Assembly (NCBI GenBank): GCA_001599295.1
Contig: BCGN01000007.1
Span: forward strand, 1,043,791-1,107,790
Length of the DNA: 64,000 nt
Direction of reading: 5' to 3'
From: Sporopachydermia quercuum
Taxonomy: Eukaryota > Ascomycota > Sporopachydermiomycetes > Sporopachydermiales > Sporopachydermiaceae
The notes below the pieces were generated by a model. That model did no database searches. It worked only from the letters and a program-made list of their open reading frames with translations, and was not told where the DNA came from. This document shows positions 34,061-45,545 of the stretch, one piece after another (position 1 is the stretch's first letter; every line of letters begins with the position of its first letter). A program made the translations under genes and the position numbers.

Positions 34061-36600
34061 CTATACATTCAAATAACTAAAATCTCTCCCTAATGACTTC
34101 ACCTTATCACTATCATATCCATCGACATTATCAACGTCATTGCTTGCCATTATCTCATTAGACAGATTATCTGCTTCCTTAGAATAAAACTCTGTATCTC
34201 TGGTTGACCGATATCGGTTATAATTAGGACTAACGGGTTCCAAGTTCGGCTCCAATTCTCGGTTCATATTCTTGTGATCCGTTCCCGATTCCTCCATGTC
34301 AAGTAGGTTACTACGTTTATGAGCTTTTAATTGGTCCATCACAACGTTTTTCTCTTTGGATTTCTTCCATTGCAAAGCGGGGCTTTCGGGTAGAAACTTG
34401 CTTTTGGCCGAACGGAACACTTGGGTAGCTGGTTTCAAGTAAACAGACACCAGCATACCAATATTGAGTTCCAATTCTTCCAGCAATAACGCCTCCAGTT
34501 TATCGGTACTGGCGGATAACAACGGCATGTAATTACCCGGTTCACCAAATAGAATCTTACTAGACACGCCTTTATACTCCGGTTTGGTACGATCTCCTTG
34601 ACAAGAAAGTAAGCGCCAGTAGAAATAGCCCCGGTCCCGGAGGTCGGAGTTATCTGATTCTTCGGTTGAGTACCGGAGAACGTCTATAACAAATTTCTCG
34701 GCCTGTTTTGGTTTTAAAATAAAGTACTTAACTGCGGCTGTAAGCATAGTGAGTTTAACCGAGAGAGGATCGTCGTTTAAGGTTTCCCAAAATTGTTGGA
34801 GAATCTGCCCCGCATTATCAATCCGATCGGAATAGTTCCCCACTATCCAGATCAAAGCATCTTTTCCCTCGGGTTCATTTACCATTTCCAGAACATTTTC
34901 TCCGCATATCTTGGGCAAAAACGATAAATATCGTGATGGATACCTTCGGAAAACATCCCGCATGGCTATGACCGTTTCCAGAACGATATACGAAACCCCG
35001 GTCTCCAAAAGCTCCTCCAGGACCTCCATACATTCTTCCGTTGCCGCTTCAATCTTAATTGCCAGTTTTCCAATAGCTCGAGTAGCCTTCCGAGACATCT
35101 GGACATCGATCTCAGACGCATATTCTTCCAATTCCTTCAATACAAGCCCAAGATTGCTTTCCGTAGCTAACAAGTATATAATGTCTAACTTGTTGTCCTT
35201 TATATATGAAGGATCATTGTACTTGATGAAAAACATTCTCACGTCTAGTTGAATAAGTTCTGGTTTACTGAGCAACAATAAAATCACATTTCTAAGCACC
35301 AAATACTGAATTTCGAATGTTTTCGATAATAACGACATTAGAGATGCTCCTAAACGTTTAGGAAGCACAGGAATCTCGTCGCTGGGATATTCGACATAAT
35401 TAGCCATAAACACAATAAACCTAACAGCACCCATAACCACAGCAGTGTTTTCATGCTGTAAATGTGGAATTGCTTTGTCAATAAACGATAAAGCGGTAGT
35501 GCTGTTCTGCGGAACGTAGTTCATCATCGCTGTAAATATATACGCCGTGTACCATTCAGATGTCTTGCTTAGCAGATTCATGAGCGATTTNGCGTGTTTG
35601 GTGTCAATTGCTAATTTCAAGCCTGGAGTTCGTTCAGTGATGTCGTTCAACGAGCATAGAGCACTGGCAATCACTATAGGGTTAGTATCTTTCAACAGAT
35701 CGTTCAGTTTTTCAATCAACCCTTGGTCTTGAGCGAGCCTGGGCTCATGCTGCCATATTTTGGCAACAGCATAGGCAGCAGTTTTCCGTAGAAAAGGCTC
35801 GTTGTCATCTAGAAGACTTGAAACATAAGGCACAACTGCTATTAAATACTGTTTAATGGAAATAGAAGTGAGGGTCCGTAGAATCAGTGCGCGGACTAAC
35901 GGTGAAGGGTCATTGAAGTCCTCCAGAAGCACAGGTAACAGTTTAATAGATAAATCAGGTTTTGCTGTTGCGTAAACTGAAAGGAAATGGAAACAGAGTT
36001 TTTTCAAAGTGATATCAACAGTTGGGCTTGTATTGGCTTTTATCAATGCATGGATTTGAGGGAACAAAAGAATCATTTCATGGTTGCCCATTGTGATATT
36101 GGCGATAATCTTCTGCAGGACGAGTTTACGTTTCTGGTTTGCTTGGACCTGCGATTTATTAGCTGCTGATATTTCTCCGTGCTTTTTGTCTATTTGTATG
36201 AGTTCCTCTTTGAGTTCTTGAGCACGGGTCTGTGAATAAGTTAGTACGATAAAGTAGGAAAGGGCAGCAAAAAAATGCTAGCAGGGAAGCGGATGATCAG
36301 GATATATAAGATTTGGGTTGAGCCATTCCTAATTAGGAAAAATCTCTGGTAGCATTCGGAACGCACTATTGGTCAATTGCTTGCGCAGATACTACCCATT
36401 ATCCGTTATTTGTGTAGTGACAATTATCATGCAATATCAGGAAGCTAGAAAAAAACACTTACTCTAACGAATACTTTGCCATCCGAGCCCAAGGCCAAAC
36501 TGCTTCCCGAGCTATGAGATCCCAAAGATACGGCTCCGGAATTAGCCGCCTTCCGAGAAATCGTTCCCGATCTCTTCGCTATGTTTGTAATGGCATTCAT
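34061..36600 (-). CDS. Beta-adaptin of AP-1 or AP-2 clathrin adaptor
   Basis: Large beta subunit of a clathrin adaptor, for trans-Golgi/endosome or endocytic sorting. Exons are 36600-36463 and 36229-34061 on the minus strand, giving 768 residues. Exon 1 encodes MNAITNIAKRSGTISRKAAN and ends GKVFVR. Exon 2 opens TRAQELKEELIQIDKKHGE and continues with the adaptin trunk: LRKTAAYAVAKIWQ, VIASALCSLNDI, VVMGAVRFIVFMANYVEYP, IWIVGNYSDRIDNA and YFYWRLLS. The trunk ends at YLKPATQVF. The tail is a charged hinge, and no appendage (ear) domain is present, as in yeast Apl1/Apl2. The 233-nt intron has TACTAAC at 36240-36246 (complement). AP-3 and AP-4 are less likely from the trunk sequence; I cannot separate APL2 from APL1, so no symbol is given. 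Confidence 0.9.
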
Positions 36601-37625
36601 AATAGGTCACTATGATGATATGCTTGATGAACAAGGAACCCGGGTAATAAAATCAAAACTGATGTAAGTATGGGAAGATGCAAAGCTGGAATAGAAGTAT
36701 AAGGTTCGTTGATGATGAATTGAGGGTGAATTGAGCATTTGAAGGTGATGAGTCCTAAGTGTGAGATGAGAGAAGGAGAAAACGGTACATTTCGGATCGG
36801 ATCGGATCATCAACAGCTGTTGATAAAAATAAAAGTCTTGTGAGGCCCCCTTATAGGGGGCTAAAGAGAGATTTTAATAGTCGGAGATAATAAGTAGTAG
36901 ATCGGAAATAATCTGGAAATAAGAAACTACGGATTGGTGCATTGGTAATAACGTAATCAATCCATGAGGTGTTCCGATCGGATTATTATTTGCATTGTCC
37001 CCCACAAAGTGCGAGTTTTAGTTTGAACTTTAACTTCCCCACACGACACGGAAGGAGGATAATATATTCCAGCCGAAAGAAACAAATTATAAGTGAGCNT
37101 TTAATCTTTGCAAAAAAGATAACAAGGTAGCCAATATTGTTGAAAAGCCTATCTAATAACAATGGCGCTAATTAAGTATCAATTCTGCCTGAATTTAATC
37201 CAATATTGTATTAAAATCAGGTAAAAACCTCTTACAAATGCTGTTTCCACTCATGCATATTCCTACATATTATTGCATAAACTGAAATGAAGCGCCGACT
37301 CGGAGCATCATCCTTTCCAATATTCNCCCTCATATTCTCTCATTATTTCATTATAATTCATATATTTTCAACAATGGAAAATCATTTATAAACTCCTCTT
37401 CATCGTCTTATTAGTCTATTAAACTGTCACATTAACAGCTTCGTTATTGTAAAAGTTATCCACTGCTTTCCTCTTGACATTCATTCTAAGCCTACTATAT
37501 GCATTCTATGTCTCTACACTTAGTATTCATTCTTCCCTATTAGAAGAACTCACTTCTCCACCTGTTCGATATATAGCTCAACTACTCTTTCGTCTTGAAT
37601 TCCTATTTCAATATCTAACTGCAAA
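36601..37625. other. Divergent intergenic region, beta-adaptin and methylisocitrate lyase
   Basis: 1 kb shared promoter region. Besides the STRE inverted repeat it has a CGGATC tandem (about 36795-36809), CCGATCGG at about 36975 and a pyrimidine-rich stretch near the lyase start. No gene is seen. Confidence 0.5.
36845..36861. promoter_or_regulatory. Inverted repeat carrying paired stress-response elements
   Basis: GCCCCC-TTATA-GGGGGC is a perfect 6-bp inverted repeat with a 5-nt spacer. Each arm contains an STRE core (CCCCT at 36847-36851; AGGGG at 36855-36859). It lies 245 bp upstream of the beta-adaptin ATG and 765 bp upstream of the methylisocitrate lyase ATG. In yeasts, Msn2/4-type zinc-finger factors bind STRE. 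A hairpin in RNA is the alternative reading. Confidence 0.4.
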
Positions 37626-39350
37626 ATGCTAGGCAAGTTCAGAATCCCAGCTAATATTCGGCCGAAAATCCTGACTGTTCCAGCCCGTACCGTTGCACCT
37701 ATCAGAATGACTTCTCAGCTACATACTCATTCTTATCAGCTTCCTGATGAAAACGCTTTGAAGAATGACCCAGAATCTATTGAAAAATGGTTCAATTCCC
37801 CACGGTACTCTTCCCTAGGTATCAAAAGACCTTACTCCGCTGAAAAAGTGTCTCTTCATAGAGGTGCCTTCCCCACAACTCTTCTGCCATCTTCCATACA
37901 AGGCAGGAAGCTATTCAATTTATTAACAGAAAAAAGTGCCAAGGGTTTACCCACGCATACAATTGGTTCAATTGATCCTGTTCAAATGACCCAGTCTGCG
38001 AAAAACCAAGAAATCGTTTATGTTTCCGGCTGGGCTTGTTCCTCTTTGCTAACTACTACTAATGAAGTAGGACCTGACTTCGGTGACTATCCATATGATA
38101 CAGTGCCAAACCAAGTAGAAAGACTATTCAAAGCTCAACTATTACACGACAGGAAAGAGTCTTTTTACTTGAAAACCGGGCAAGTCACTCAGAATGATTA
38201 TATTGACTATATGAGACCTATCATTGCTGATGCTGACACTGGTCACGGAGGTTTAGGAGCAGTAATGAAATTGGCAAAGCTATTTGCTGAAAAGGGAGCA
38301 GCAGCTATTCATATTGAAGATCAACTTCATGGAGGTAAGAAATGCGGTCATCTTGCTGGGAAAGTGATTGTTCCTACTTCAACTCAAATCTCAAGATTAA
38401 TTGCTGCCAGATATCAATGGGATTTACTGGGCTCTGAAAACTTGCTGATAGCAAGAACAGATTCTGAATCAGCCAAGCTTCTATCAAGTTCTGTTGATCC
38501 TCTTGATCACAAGACTATTCTTGGTGTTTCTGATCCTGATGTCAAACCATTGGCTCAAATTTTGCTTGAAGCTGAAAGATCTGGTGCCTCCAGTGATGAG
38601 ATCAATACTTTAGAAGCTAACTGGCAATCCAATACTAAATTACACACGATTGATGAAACNATTGAAGAATTATTCAAATCAGAAGGCAAGTCCGATTTAT
38701 TGGAAAGTTATCATGAGCAATCTGTTGATAAATCTATTCATGACTGTAAAGCTATTGCTACTTCATTGCTGAATTCGGCTGGTAGTGCGAGCACTCCTAT
38801 TGTATTTGATATAGANGCAGCTAAAACAAGAGAAGGATACTATCAAGTTAAGCCAGGTATTGATCATGCTGTTAATAGAGCTTTGGCCTTTGCTCCTTAT
38901 GCCGAATTGATCTGGTTAGAAACGAAAACTCCAGATTTGGCTCAAGCTAAAGCCTTCGCTAGTAAGATTAGAGAAAAGTTCCCTAACAAATGGCTTGTCT
39001 ATAATCTATCACCATCTTTCAACTGGTCAGGCATGGGATTCTCAGATAAGGATTTGAAAGACTTTGTATTTGAACTTGGCAAAGCTGGTTTTGTCGTACA
39101 ATTGATTTCATTAGCAGGATTACATTCTAATGCTGTTACGACATATGAGCTTTCACAGAGGTTTGCTACTGAGGGAATGAAAGCTTACGTTGATTTGATT
39201 CAGTCCAAAGAGAAAGCAATAGGATGTGATGTTTTAACCCATCAGAAATGGTCAGGAGCTCCTTATTTCGATGATATTGTCTCCACTGTTCAAAGTGGCT
39301 CTAGTTCAACTGTTTCCAGTTCCAAGGATTCAACAGAGCACGGATTTTGA
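37626..39350 (+). CDS. ICL2: Mitochondrial 2-methylisocitrate lyase
   Basis: Cleaves 2-methylisocitrate to pyruvate and succinate in the methylcitrate cycle for propionyl-CoA disposal. It has 574 residues in one exon. The N terminus ([20 protein letters not shown]) is basic and lacks acidic residues, as a mitochondrial presequence should, and the C terminus (EHGF) is not a peroxisomal signal. The catalytic loop is KKCGH with C240. Metal-site residues sit in [10 protein letters not shown] and HIEDQLHGG. The sequence after the loop ([30 protein letters not shown], here split: [15 protein letters not shown] then [10 protein letters not shown]) and [11 protein letters not shown] match methylisocitrate lyases better than glyoxysomal isocitrate lyase. 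Residual isocitrate lyase activity cannot be excluded from sequence. Two N bases fall at third codon positions. Confidence 0.93.
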   Translation: MLGKFRIPANIRPKILTVPARTVAPIRMTSQLHTHSYQLPDENALKNDPESIEKWFNSPRYSSLGIKRPYSAEKVSLHRGAFPTTLLPSSIQGRKLFNLLTEKSAKGLPTHTIGSIDPVQMTQSAKNQEIVYVSGWACSSLLTTTNEVGPDFGDYPYDTVPNQVERLFKAQLLHDRKESFYLKTGQVTQNDYIDYMRPIIADADTGHGGLGAVMKLAKLFAEKGAAAIHIEDQLHGGKKCGHLAGKVIVPTSTQISRLIAARYQWDLLGSENLLIARTDSESAKLLSSSVDPLDHKTILGVSDPDVKPLAQILLEAERSGASSDEINTLEANWQSNTKLHTIDEXIEELFKSEGKSDLLESYHEQSVDKSIHDCKAIATSLLNSAGSASTPIVFDIXAAKTREGYYQVKPGIDHAVNRALAFAPYAELIWLETKTPDLAQAKAFASKIREKFPNKWLVYNLSPSFNWSGMGFSDKDLKDFVFELGKAGFVVQLISLAGLHSNAVTTYELSQRFATEGMKAYVDLIQSKEKAIGCDVLTHQKWSGAPYFDDIVSTVQSGSSSTVSSSKDSTEHGF

Positions 39351-40717
39351 TTAACCAGGGAATAAGGAGAAAAAATATGAGTCAAACGACAGCATGGCAT
39401 GTTAAGTAAAAGTTCAGTTTAACAATGACAGTATATATTTTATANTGAAAAGAGCGAATTAAAAAATGTAAGTGATTATTATGAAAAAGATGTAGATAGC
39501 ATCTATCATGTTTCCTGGGTTTTCTGCTTGATTTCTGATTGATTTCTGATTGACGTCTAATTTCTGATTTCTGATTTCTTATTTCTTCTACCAATGACCN
39601 AAAAGAGGCCACATGAATGGTAACTGTTGTAGTTCTTTCTCACCATCAGCTTTTTTCCTATAGTTCCTGATACTCATGCCTACNGCATTGTTATAGCATT
39701 GCAAAAAGAACATCGGTCNATGTAGCAAGTGATAATTCAATTAATTCCTAGACTTTATACATCAAGTGATCTCATCGCTAAGCAAACATATCATCGTTCT
39801 GTGTTGGTATTGGTCATTGCTATCAGCTGGTTACACTTGCTAGAAATACTAATTATTATATGCATATGAATTGGGAAAGCCGTCATATGACAGCTGATAG
39901 TGAGAATAGGCAACTGTTGCTATGAAATAGGTTTGAGTATCAGGAATATTGGGACTATTACAGATATTGTCAGATACAAAGAGATTATTAAAAATAAACA
40001 ATGTCTCGTAAGTTATTCGAGGATTTGCTATCAAATTTGCTATTANCAAGAGTACATTCGGTAGGTATCACTAGTTTTGTCAATACGAGAGACAAATAAG
40101 ATTCAAAAAGTATGCAGTCTCATGCTCAGACATGCAAAACTTTCAAACCTAAAACTCTATCTCAGCATCTCGTAACACTCTTCTATATACCTTTAACATG
40201 AACCAATAGTACACGTTTTCCAGTTGAAGTAGTACAAGGAATTCTCCATATTTTCATATTTCAGCTGTTATTCTGTTTCTAGCACTATTTCTATTTCTAT
40301 GCTTGTATCTCGTCGGCTGTCTACACCACAGGCATATTAGAGCTTCCTTCACCCACAGTTTTACATGTGCAACTCCACATACTTACAGAAAGAGGGAAAC
40401 CGATTCAAACAAAAGTTGAATCTCATTACTTCCCGCTGTTCCACTGGAAACCCCAATAAAATAGTCAGCAAACCAAGTAACTAAAACTATTCAACTCTCC
40501 ATGCAAAAAGCTTTCTATGCACCTGAATGGATTCTGTACATATAGTGCATAGACTTACATATTCACATGTAATATCAGACTCCTCATGTTTATTGTTTAC
40601 ATTTATCCAACTACAAACAAATATACATCCGAGTTTTAGCTACTCTTCCACACTTCCGCCCTTTTTTCGGCTAGTTCCTATCGAGATCTCTTCCGAAACT
40701 ACCTGTTATCTTCCAAA
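39351..40717. other. Intergenic between methylisocitrate lyase and PIF1
   Basis: 1.4 kb without a supported gene. It contains a short degenerate tandem repeat (39529-39586) and five N bases between 39445 and 40046, a higher density than in coding DNA. Confidence 0.5.
39529..39586. repeat. Degenerate tandem repeat of TTTCTGAT
   Basis: Five to six imperfect copies of an 8-11 nt unit around ATTTCTGATT in the 3' flank of the lyase gene. Simple-sequence expansion is the likely origin. Confidence 0.7.
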
Positions 40718-42439
40718 ATGATGCGATCTACAAAACGGAAAAACCCTTACACTTCTACGGTTTATATTAAAGAGAAAAGACTCAAACAAACAACCTCATC
40801 ACCAAAGCCTACCCTTACTTTATCCCAGGAACAACAAGCGATTATCAACGTTATTCTTACCCAGGGGAAAAATGTGTTTTTTACGGGAGCAGCCGGAACC
40901 GGAAAATCTTTCTTACTACAAGAAATTATTCGAGAGCTTAGGCAAAAGTACCGGAATGATCCGTTTGCTGTACAAGTTACAGCTCCTACTGGTTTAGCAG
41001 CTATTAATATCGGAGGACAGACACTACATAGCTTTGCTGGAGTTGGTCTTGGAGTTCCGCCGGCCCGAGAATTGATCCGATGTATGGCGAAAACTGGAAG
41101 AACGGCTTTGGAAAGGTGGGCTAGAACAAAAGTACTTATTATAGACGAAATTTCTATGTGTGATGGGCTGTTTTTAGATAAGTTATATGAGATAGCTAAC
41201 GAAGTGCGGGGACAAACCCGCTTTGGAGGAATCCAGTTAATATTTTCCGGAGATTTTTATCAGTTGCCACCGGTGAGTTCATCGGATAATTTCGGAAGGA
41301 AAACCACCCGAGTTTTCTCGTTTGATTCTAAATGCTGGTCGGAATGTATTGATCATGTGTTTGAACTTAAAACGATGTTCCGACAGGAGAATGATTTAAA
41401 ATTTGCTAGTTTGCTAAATAGAATTCGAATTGGGAGTATTTCTCCTGAGTTGGTCTCCGAGTTTTCCCAATTAGAACGACCTTTAACTCTCCGGAAAGGA
41501 ATAAAACCAACAGTGTTATTTCCAGTGAATAGTCGAGTGGATGAAGTTAACAAAACGAATTTAGCCGAGCTTCCGTTTCCGCTAATGATTCACAAAGCCA
41601 CTGATACCGGAAGGAATAAAAATAGCGAGTTTTTTTTCAAAAATCTTAGAGTTGGGGAAACTGTAGCTTTGAAAGTGGGGGCTCAAGTTATCTGCTTACA
41701 AAACATAGCTGAGTTGAATGTTGTCAATGGTTCATTAGGAAGAATTGTGGCTTATCTTCCGAGCAGAGTGTGGAAGTTATTACTAAGCTCTGCAGGCTCG
41801 GCAGGTTCGGAAAGTTTGGTAAGTTCGGGAAAAGAAGGGAAGCCTACACTATTAATTCAGATGATATCACATGTTCGGATTCAACAAATAGTAAGTTTAG
41901 CAGAGACCTTCCTTAAGGGAAAACCAAAAACGACTACAAAACTTAAACTTACTTCCATCCGATCCGATGGAATATACAGACGTCTAAAATCGGCTGCGGA
42001 ACAAACCTTAATGGAAAGAATCCTCATGAATAACTTACTAGATGTTCCGAAAGAACGGATATATCCTTTAGTAGATTTCTTAGATAGAGGATTAGTATTA
42101 ATGAAACCGCAAAGTTTTGAGCTTCCTGACCCGAAAAATGCCGATAAAGCTTTAGCTGCTCGGCAACAAATTCCGCTCGGCTTAGCTTGGGCATTGTCTA
42201 TTCATAAATCACAAGGTCAAACGCTACAGTATGTGCAGGTAGATCTGACTCGGTCTTTTGAATGTGGACAAGCGTATGTGGCATTATCTCGGGTTCGGGA
42301 TCGGAGTGGATTACAGGTCATCGGGTTTTCTCGGAGTAAAGTCATGGTTGATGATAAAGTAATTAAGTTTTACCGAACTCTGAGGACGTATTCTGACGAA
42401 GAGATAGTTAAGAACGAGCAAGGGAGAAGATGTGTTTGA
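40718..42439 (+). CDS. PIF1: PIF1-family 5'-to-3' DNA helicase
   Basis: SF1B helicase that unwinds G-quadruplexes, removes telomerase and maintains mitochondrial DNA. It has 573 residues, shorter than S. cerevisiae Pif1 (859) because the N-terminal region is only about 35 residues. Motif I FFTGAAGTGKS is at about residue 55, Ia TAPTGLAAINIGG follows, and II IIDEISMCDG is near residue 142. III FSGDFYQLPPV follows, with the PIF1 signature near motif II-III. Motif V/VI is AWALSIHKSQGQTLQ and YVALSRVRD. An accessory loop around residues 355-375 is Ser/Gly-rich. The short N terminus (MMRSTKRKNPYTSTVYIK) is basic and could serve nuclear or mitochondrial import. Two adjacent ATGs start it; I use the first. 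PIF1 versus RRM3 orthology is not resolvable here; basal fungi often have a single member. Confidence 0.9.
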   Translation: MMRSTKRKNPYTSTVYIKEKRLKQTTSSPKPTLTLSQEQQAIINVILTQGKNVFFTGAAGTGKSFLLQEIIRELRQKYRNDPFAVQVTAPTGLAAINIGGQTLHSFAGVGLGVPPARELIRCMAKTGRTALERWARTKVLIIDEISMCDGLFLDKLYEIANEVRGQTRFGGIQLIFSGDFYQLPPVSSSDNFGRKTTRVFSFDSKCWSECIDHVFELKTMFRQENDLKFASLLNRIRIGSISPELVSEFSQLERPLTLRKGIKPTVLFPVNSRVDEVNKTNLAELPFPLMIHKATDTGRNKNSEFFFKNLRVGETVALKVGAQVICLQNIAELNVVNGSLGRIVAYLPSRVWKLLLSSAGSAGSESLVSSGKEGKPTLLIQMISHVRIQQIVSLAETFLKGKPKTTTKLKLTSIRSDGIYRRLKSAAEQTLMERILMNNLLDVPKERIYPLVDFLDRGLVLMKPQSFELPDPKNADKALAARQQIPLGLAWALSIHKSQGQTLQYVQVDLTRSFECGQAYVALSRVRDRSGLQVIGFSRSKVMVDDKVIKFYRTLRTYSDEEIVKNEQGRRCV

Positions 42440-43042
42440 AGGTTTTGATTATCTAATACGGTATTGCAATTGATGATATTCCGAGGGAAGATACCTGGAA
42501 TGGCTTCAATTAAGTATATTTAATCCGATGTTGTATATATAGTAATGAAGAATAAGTTTTGGATTACGTAATTGAAAAACAGTGTTGAACTGAATTGAAT
42601 ATAGCATAGATTAATGATTATATAATCATTAAAGCATTAGCATCCCTTCTACATATTTTGAGAACACATCATTTTGTATAGAACATCCCCTGTCTTAATA
42701 AATATAAATAGAAAGTCATCTCATATTATTATCATGAAGCTGTTTTCACCATTAAAAGTGAGTTGTATTTAGAAACAAGTTATCACATATGTTATCACTC
42801 TCTACGTTCATTTCAAACACGGCTCCTATATTATAATTTCCGCTTTTAAATAGAACGGAAATAATTACAGAACCCATCTTCTCCGTAATTTCCTATTTTC
42901 TCTCACTGGAGTTTAAAAACATTCGGAATTTTTCTTGCTATCAACCACGTTACAAATCAATACAAAAACCTCGGCTCGGAGGCGAAACCACCAGAGAAGG
43001 CCGATACATCACAAATATTACCCATTCTAGCGTTTCGGAAGG
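42440..43042. other. Intergenic between PIF1 and AIM14
   Basis: 0.6 kb of AT-rich DNA with CG-richer sequence within 100 bp of the AIM14 ATG. No gene seen. Confidence 0.5.
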
Positions 43043-44848
43043 ATGAAAGAAACCTTAATTGCTCTGTTTGCCCGGCATGGGAAAGGGCATCACGTGAATG
43101 TGAAATACGGGTACATTTTATTGGCTATAACATTTTTGGCTGTAATTCTCATTGCCTGCTGCAATGTACTTCGGAACCAGCGATGGGTGAAATCGGGCGA
43201 CTCTCGGAAATACTCGGAGAATTTTAAGCTCCCGTTGTGGCTATTTGTGGTGATTTGGGTAGTCATTGTGGCGTCATTAGGTGGCTATCATTACTCAGGC
43301 ACATATATTGATTTAGGGAAACGAATGGGAAGGTAAGCATAATATTATAATTTTATTGACCCGATGTTCCTCGAACGAAGAATACAAACTAGTACAGTCT
43401 CGGATTTGTTTTCTTATTTGGTGCTTTTCACTATCCTTCCGCTATCATCTTCGTTCTTACTAACATCTCTCTTTAGACTCTCTTTCTCATTACTTCCGTT
43501 TTCGACATTTTTAACCCTTCGGCCTTCACCATTACCACAAACAATATATTTACAGTTAATTCCTCTCCATAAATGGATCAGCCGAATTGCCGTTGTTGCT
43601 GGAGTCTTCCATGCCTGTTGTTTCCTTGTTCTATACGCTACGACTGGCCGTTTGACTCGCATGTTCGCGCTACGGAACTTTCCGGGTGTTATTGTATTCA
43701 TACTCTTTATTATTGTTTCCATTATTTCATTAAAGCCGTTCCGAAACCGGAATTATAAGCTTTTTTATAGTTTTCATTATGCCGTCGGCTGGATTTCGTT
43801 ATTGCTTATGCTTGTTCATGCGAGACCAAATGTCATTGTGCAGATAGCGTTAACTAGTATTTGTATGGGAGGACAATTGATATACCGGGCGTCAGTTAAT
43901 AAGACGTTTTCCGACATAGAAGTTACCGATGTTTCACCAAGTTTAAGTTTAGTGGCTTTTCCTCGGGTATTATTACCAGATAGGTTCCCTGCGGGGAGTC
44001 ATATAAGAGTATCTGGAGAAATGCGGAATCCCTTGAACTGGTTTGTATCTACACATCCGTATACTGTGGCAACATTAGATTCCGACTCCGAAGCCTATTT
44101 GGTTGTCCGGAAGACCCGATTTGAGCTTTCAGCAGGGGTTAAGTATTCCTCATTTGGTCCATTTTCTGCTTTGCCCTCCGCTTTTTTCCTTACAGCTAAG
44201 CAAGTTGCTGTGTTAGCCGGAGGTTCAGGAATATCTTTTGCCGCGCCTGTAGTTCGGGAACTTTCGGCTCGGGGCATTGATACTGAGCTTATTTGGGTGG
44301 TTCGGGACAAACGGGATGTTTCCGTATTAGANAAATTGGATGTCCATTCGGCTAAAGTATACGTAACGGGCACCAGGCCGAATTCTTCGGGAATAGTGGC
44401 CGATGATCTGTATGATCCTTTTACCGATGAAGAAGAAATTACATCCGGACAGGGTATTGATGATATTCCATTAGTTACCACAGCTTCGGCATCGGCAAAG
44501 ATCGCTAATTCCTCGGATGATATCTCCGGTTCGGATTTAGAAAGCTTACTTGACTATGACGACGAAAGTGGAAATGGAACCGGATCTACTCTCGGAGAAT
44601 CACAAACTTTGGTTGGGTCACCGGATGAGATCGGAAGTAGAAAGAAGGGGAAAACCGCAATTACATTTCAATACGGAAGACCCTTACTAAGCCAAGTCTG
44701 TCGACCGATCTTTGGTTTAAACAATTCTAACTCCGACCGTACTAACTCATGGTTAGTTGCATGTGGACCTGAGAGTTTAATTCAAGATGCAAGGAAATGG
44801 GCCAAAACGGAAGACATAAGGTTTGCGTCTGAGGAATATAGTTTATAA
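43043..44848 (+). CDS. AIM14: ER NADPH oxidase / ferric-reductase-like protein
   Basis: Superoxide-producing NADPH oxidase of the ferric reductase-like family (yeast Aim14/Yno1), in the ER/perinuclear membrane. Exons 43043-43332 and 43477-44848 encode 553 residues. Splicing joins GKRMGR to LSFSLLPFSTFLTLRP, restoring the Aim14 pattern. The N terminus MKETLIALFARHGKGHHVNV and following KYGY are characteristic. Heme-ligand histidines are probably in PLHKWISR, GVFHACC, YSFHYAVGW and LVHARP. FAD and NADPH sites are LPDRFPAGSHIRVSG, HPYTVAT and AVLAGGSGISFAAP. An acidic loop (about residues 440-490) precedes the C-terminal WLVACGPESL and EEYSL. The 144-nt intron has TACTAAC at 43458-43464. It is convergent with the chitin synthase gene. 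Confidence 0.92.
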
Positions 44849-45545
44849 TCTGGTGTCTAAATGGGGTAATATACATTAAATTAGCTTATTACATTGTTGT
44901 TTATTTGGGGTACTAACTGAGGGATCAGGATGGATAATTGGTAGTAAGAGTATCATGTAAATTCCACTAATGATTAAAGTTAAAGTATTTAGCCAAGTTC
45001 GACGAAACCTTAACTTATGTTATTGTCTAGCCTCAATCACAATACCCAGGGGTAGTTCTAAATATAAAGAACTATAACCAAAACTACACTAGAGGAATGA
45101 ACTAATAAGCAAATAAACACATACATTTTGCTTGATAAGCCATAATAAAAGATAAAGCAAAGTCTGTAAATTTTAGTGTGTATAATTTTGTATATGAAAT
45201 TCGGCCTGAAGTCGGGTATATTGCAGTACAACAGGCCTAGTTTGTTGGCCTTACTATTCCACCAACTAACTCCCCTTTATGCATAGAACAATGATCTAAC
45301 TTTCTGGTCTAATATAAAGAAATCAGCTGCTTTTATTGATTGCTCTGAATTTAACTGGCCTGCCTATATAATTAGTCTTTTAATTTGTAATACACTGGCA
45401 TAGAAATGGACTGTAACATAATTAACTGCTCGAAAGCAATGCAACGTTGACGCAGGTACCAAACCTAAAACCTAAAACCCAGATTCAAAAAATCATTATT
45501 TCATTAGGATCTATTTATTCATACCAAAATGTCTACTAGAAACCA
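44849..45545. other. Intergenic, convergent AIM14 and chitin synthase
   Basis: 0.7 kb AT-rich spacer with short direct repeats (CCTAAAACCTAAAACCC at about 45465). No coding signal. Confidence 0.5.

Noticed and set aside
37626-39350. Calling this the glyoxylate-cycle isocitrate lyase ICL1
   Set aside because: Presequence-like N terminus and the sequence after KKCGH agree with mitochondrial methylisocitrate lyases.
43364-43476. ATG at 43364 as an independent start for AIM14
   Set aside because: A GTAAGC donor at 43333, TACTAAC at 43458 and TTTAG at 43476 join exon 1 directly to LSFSLLP and give a full-length Aim14 match.
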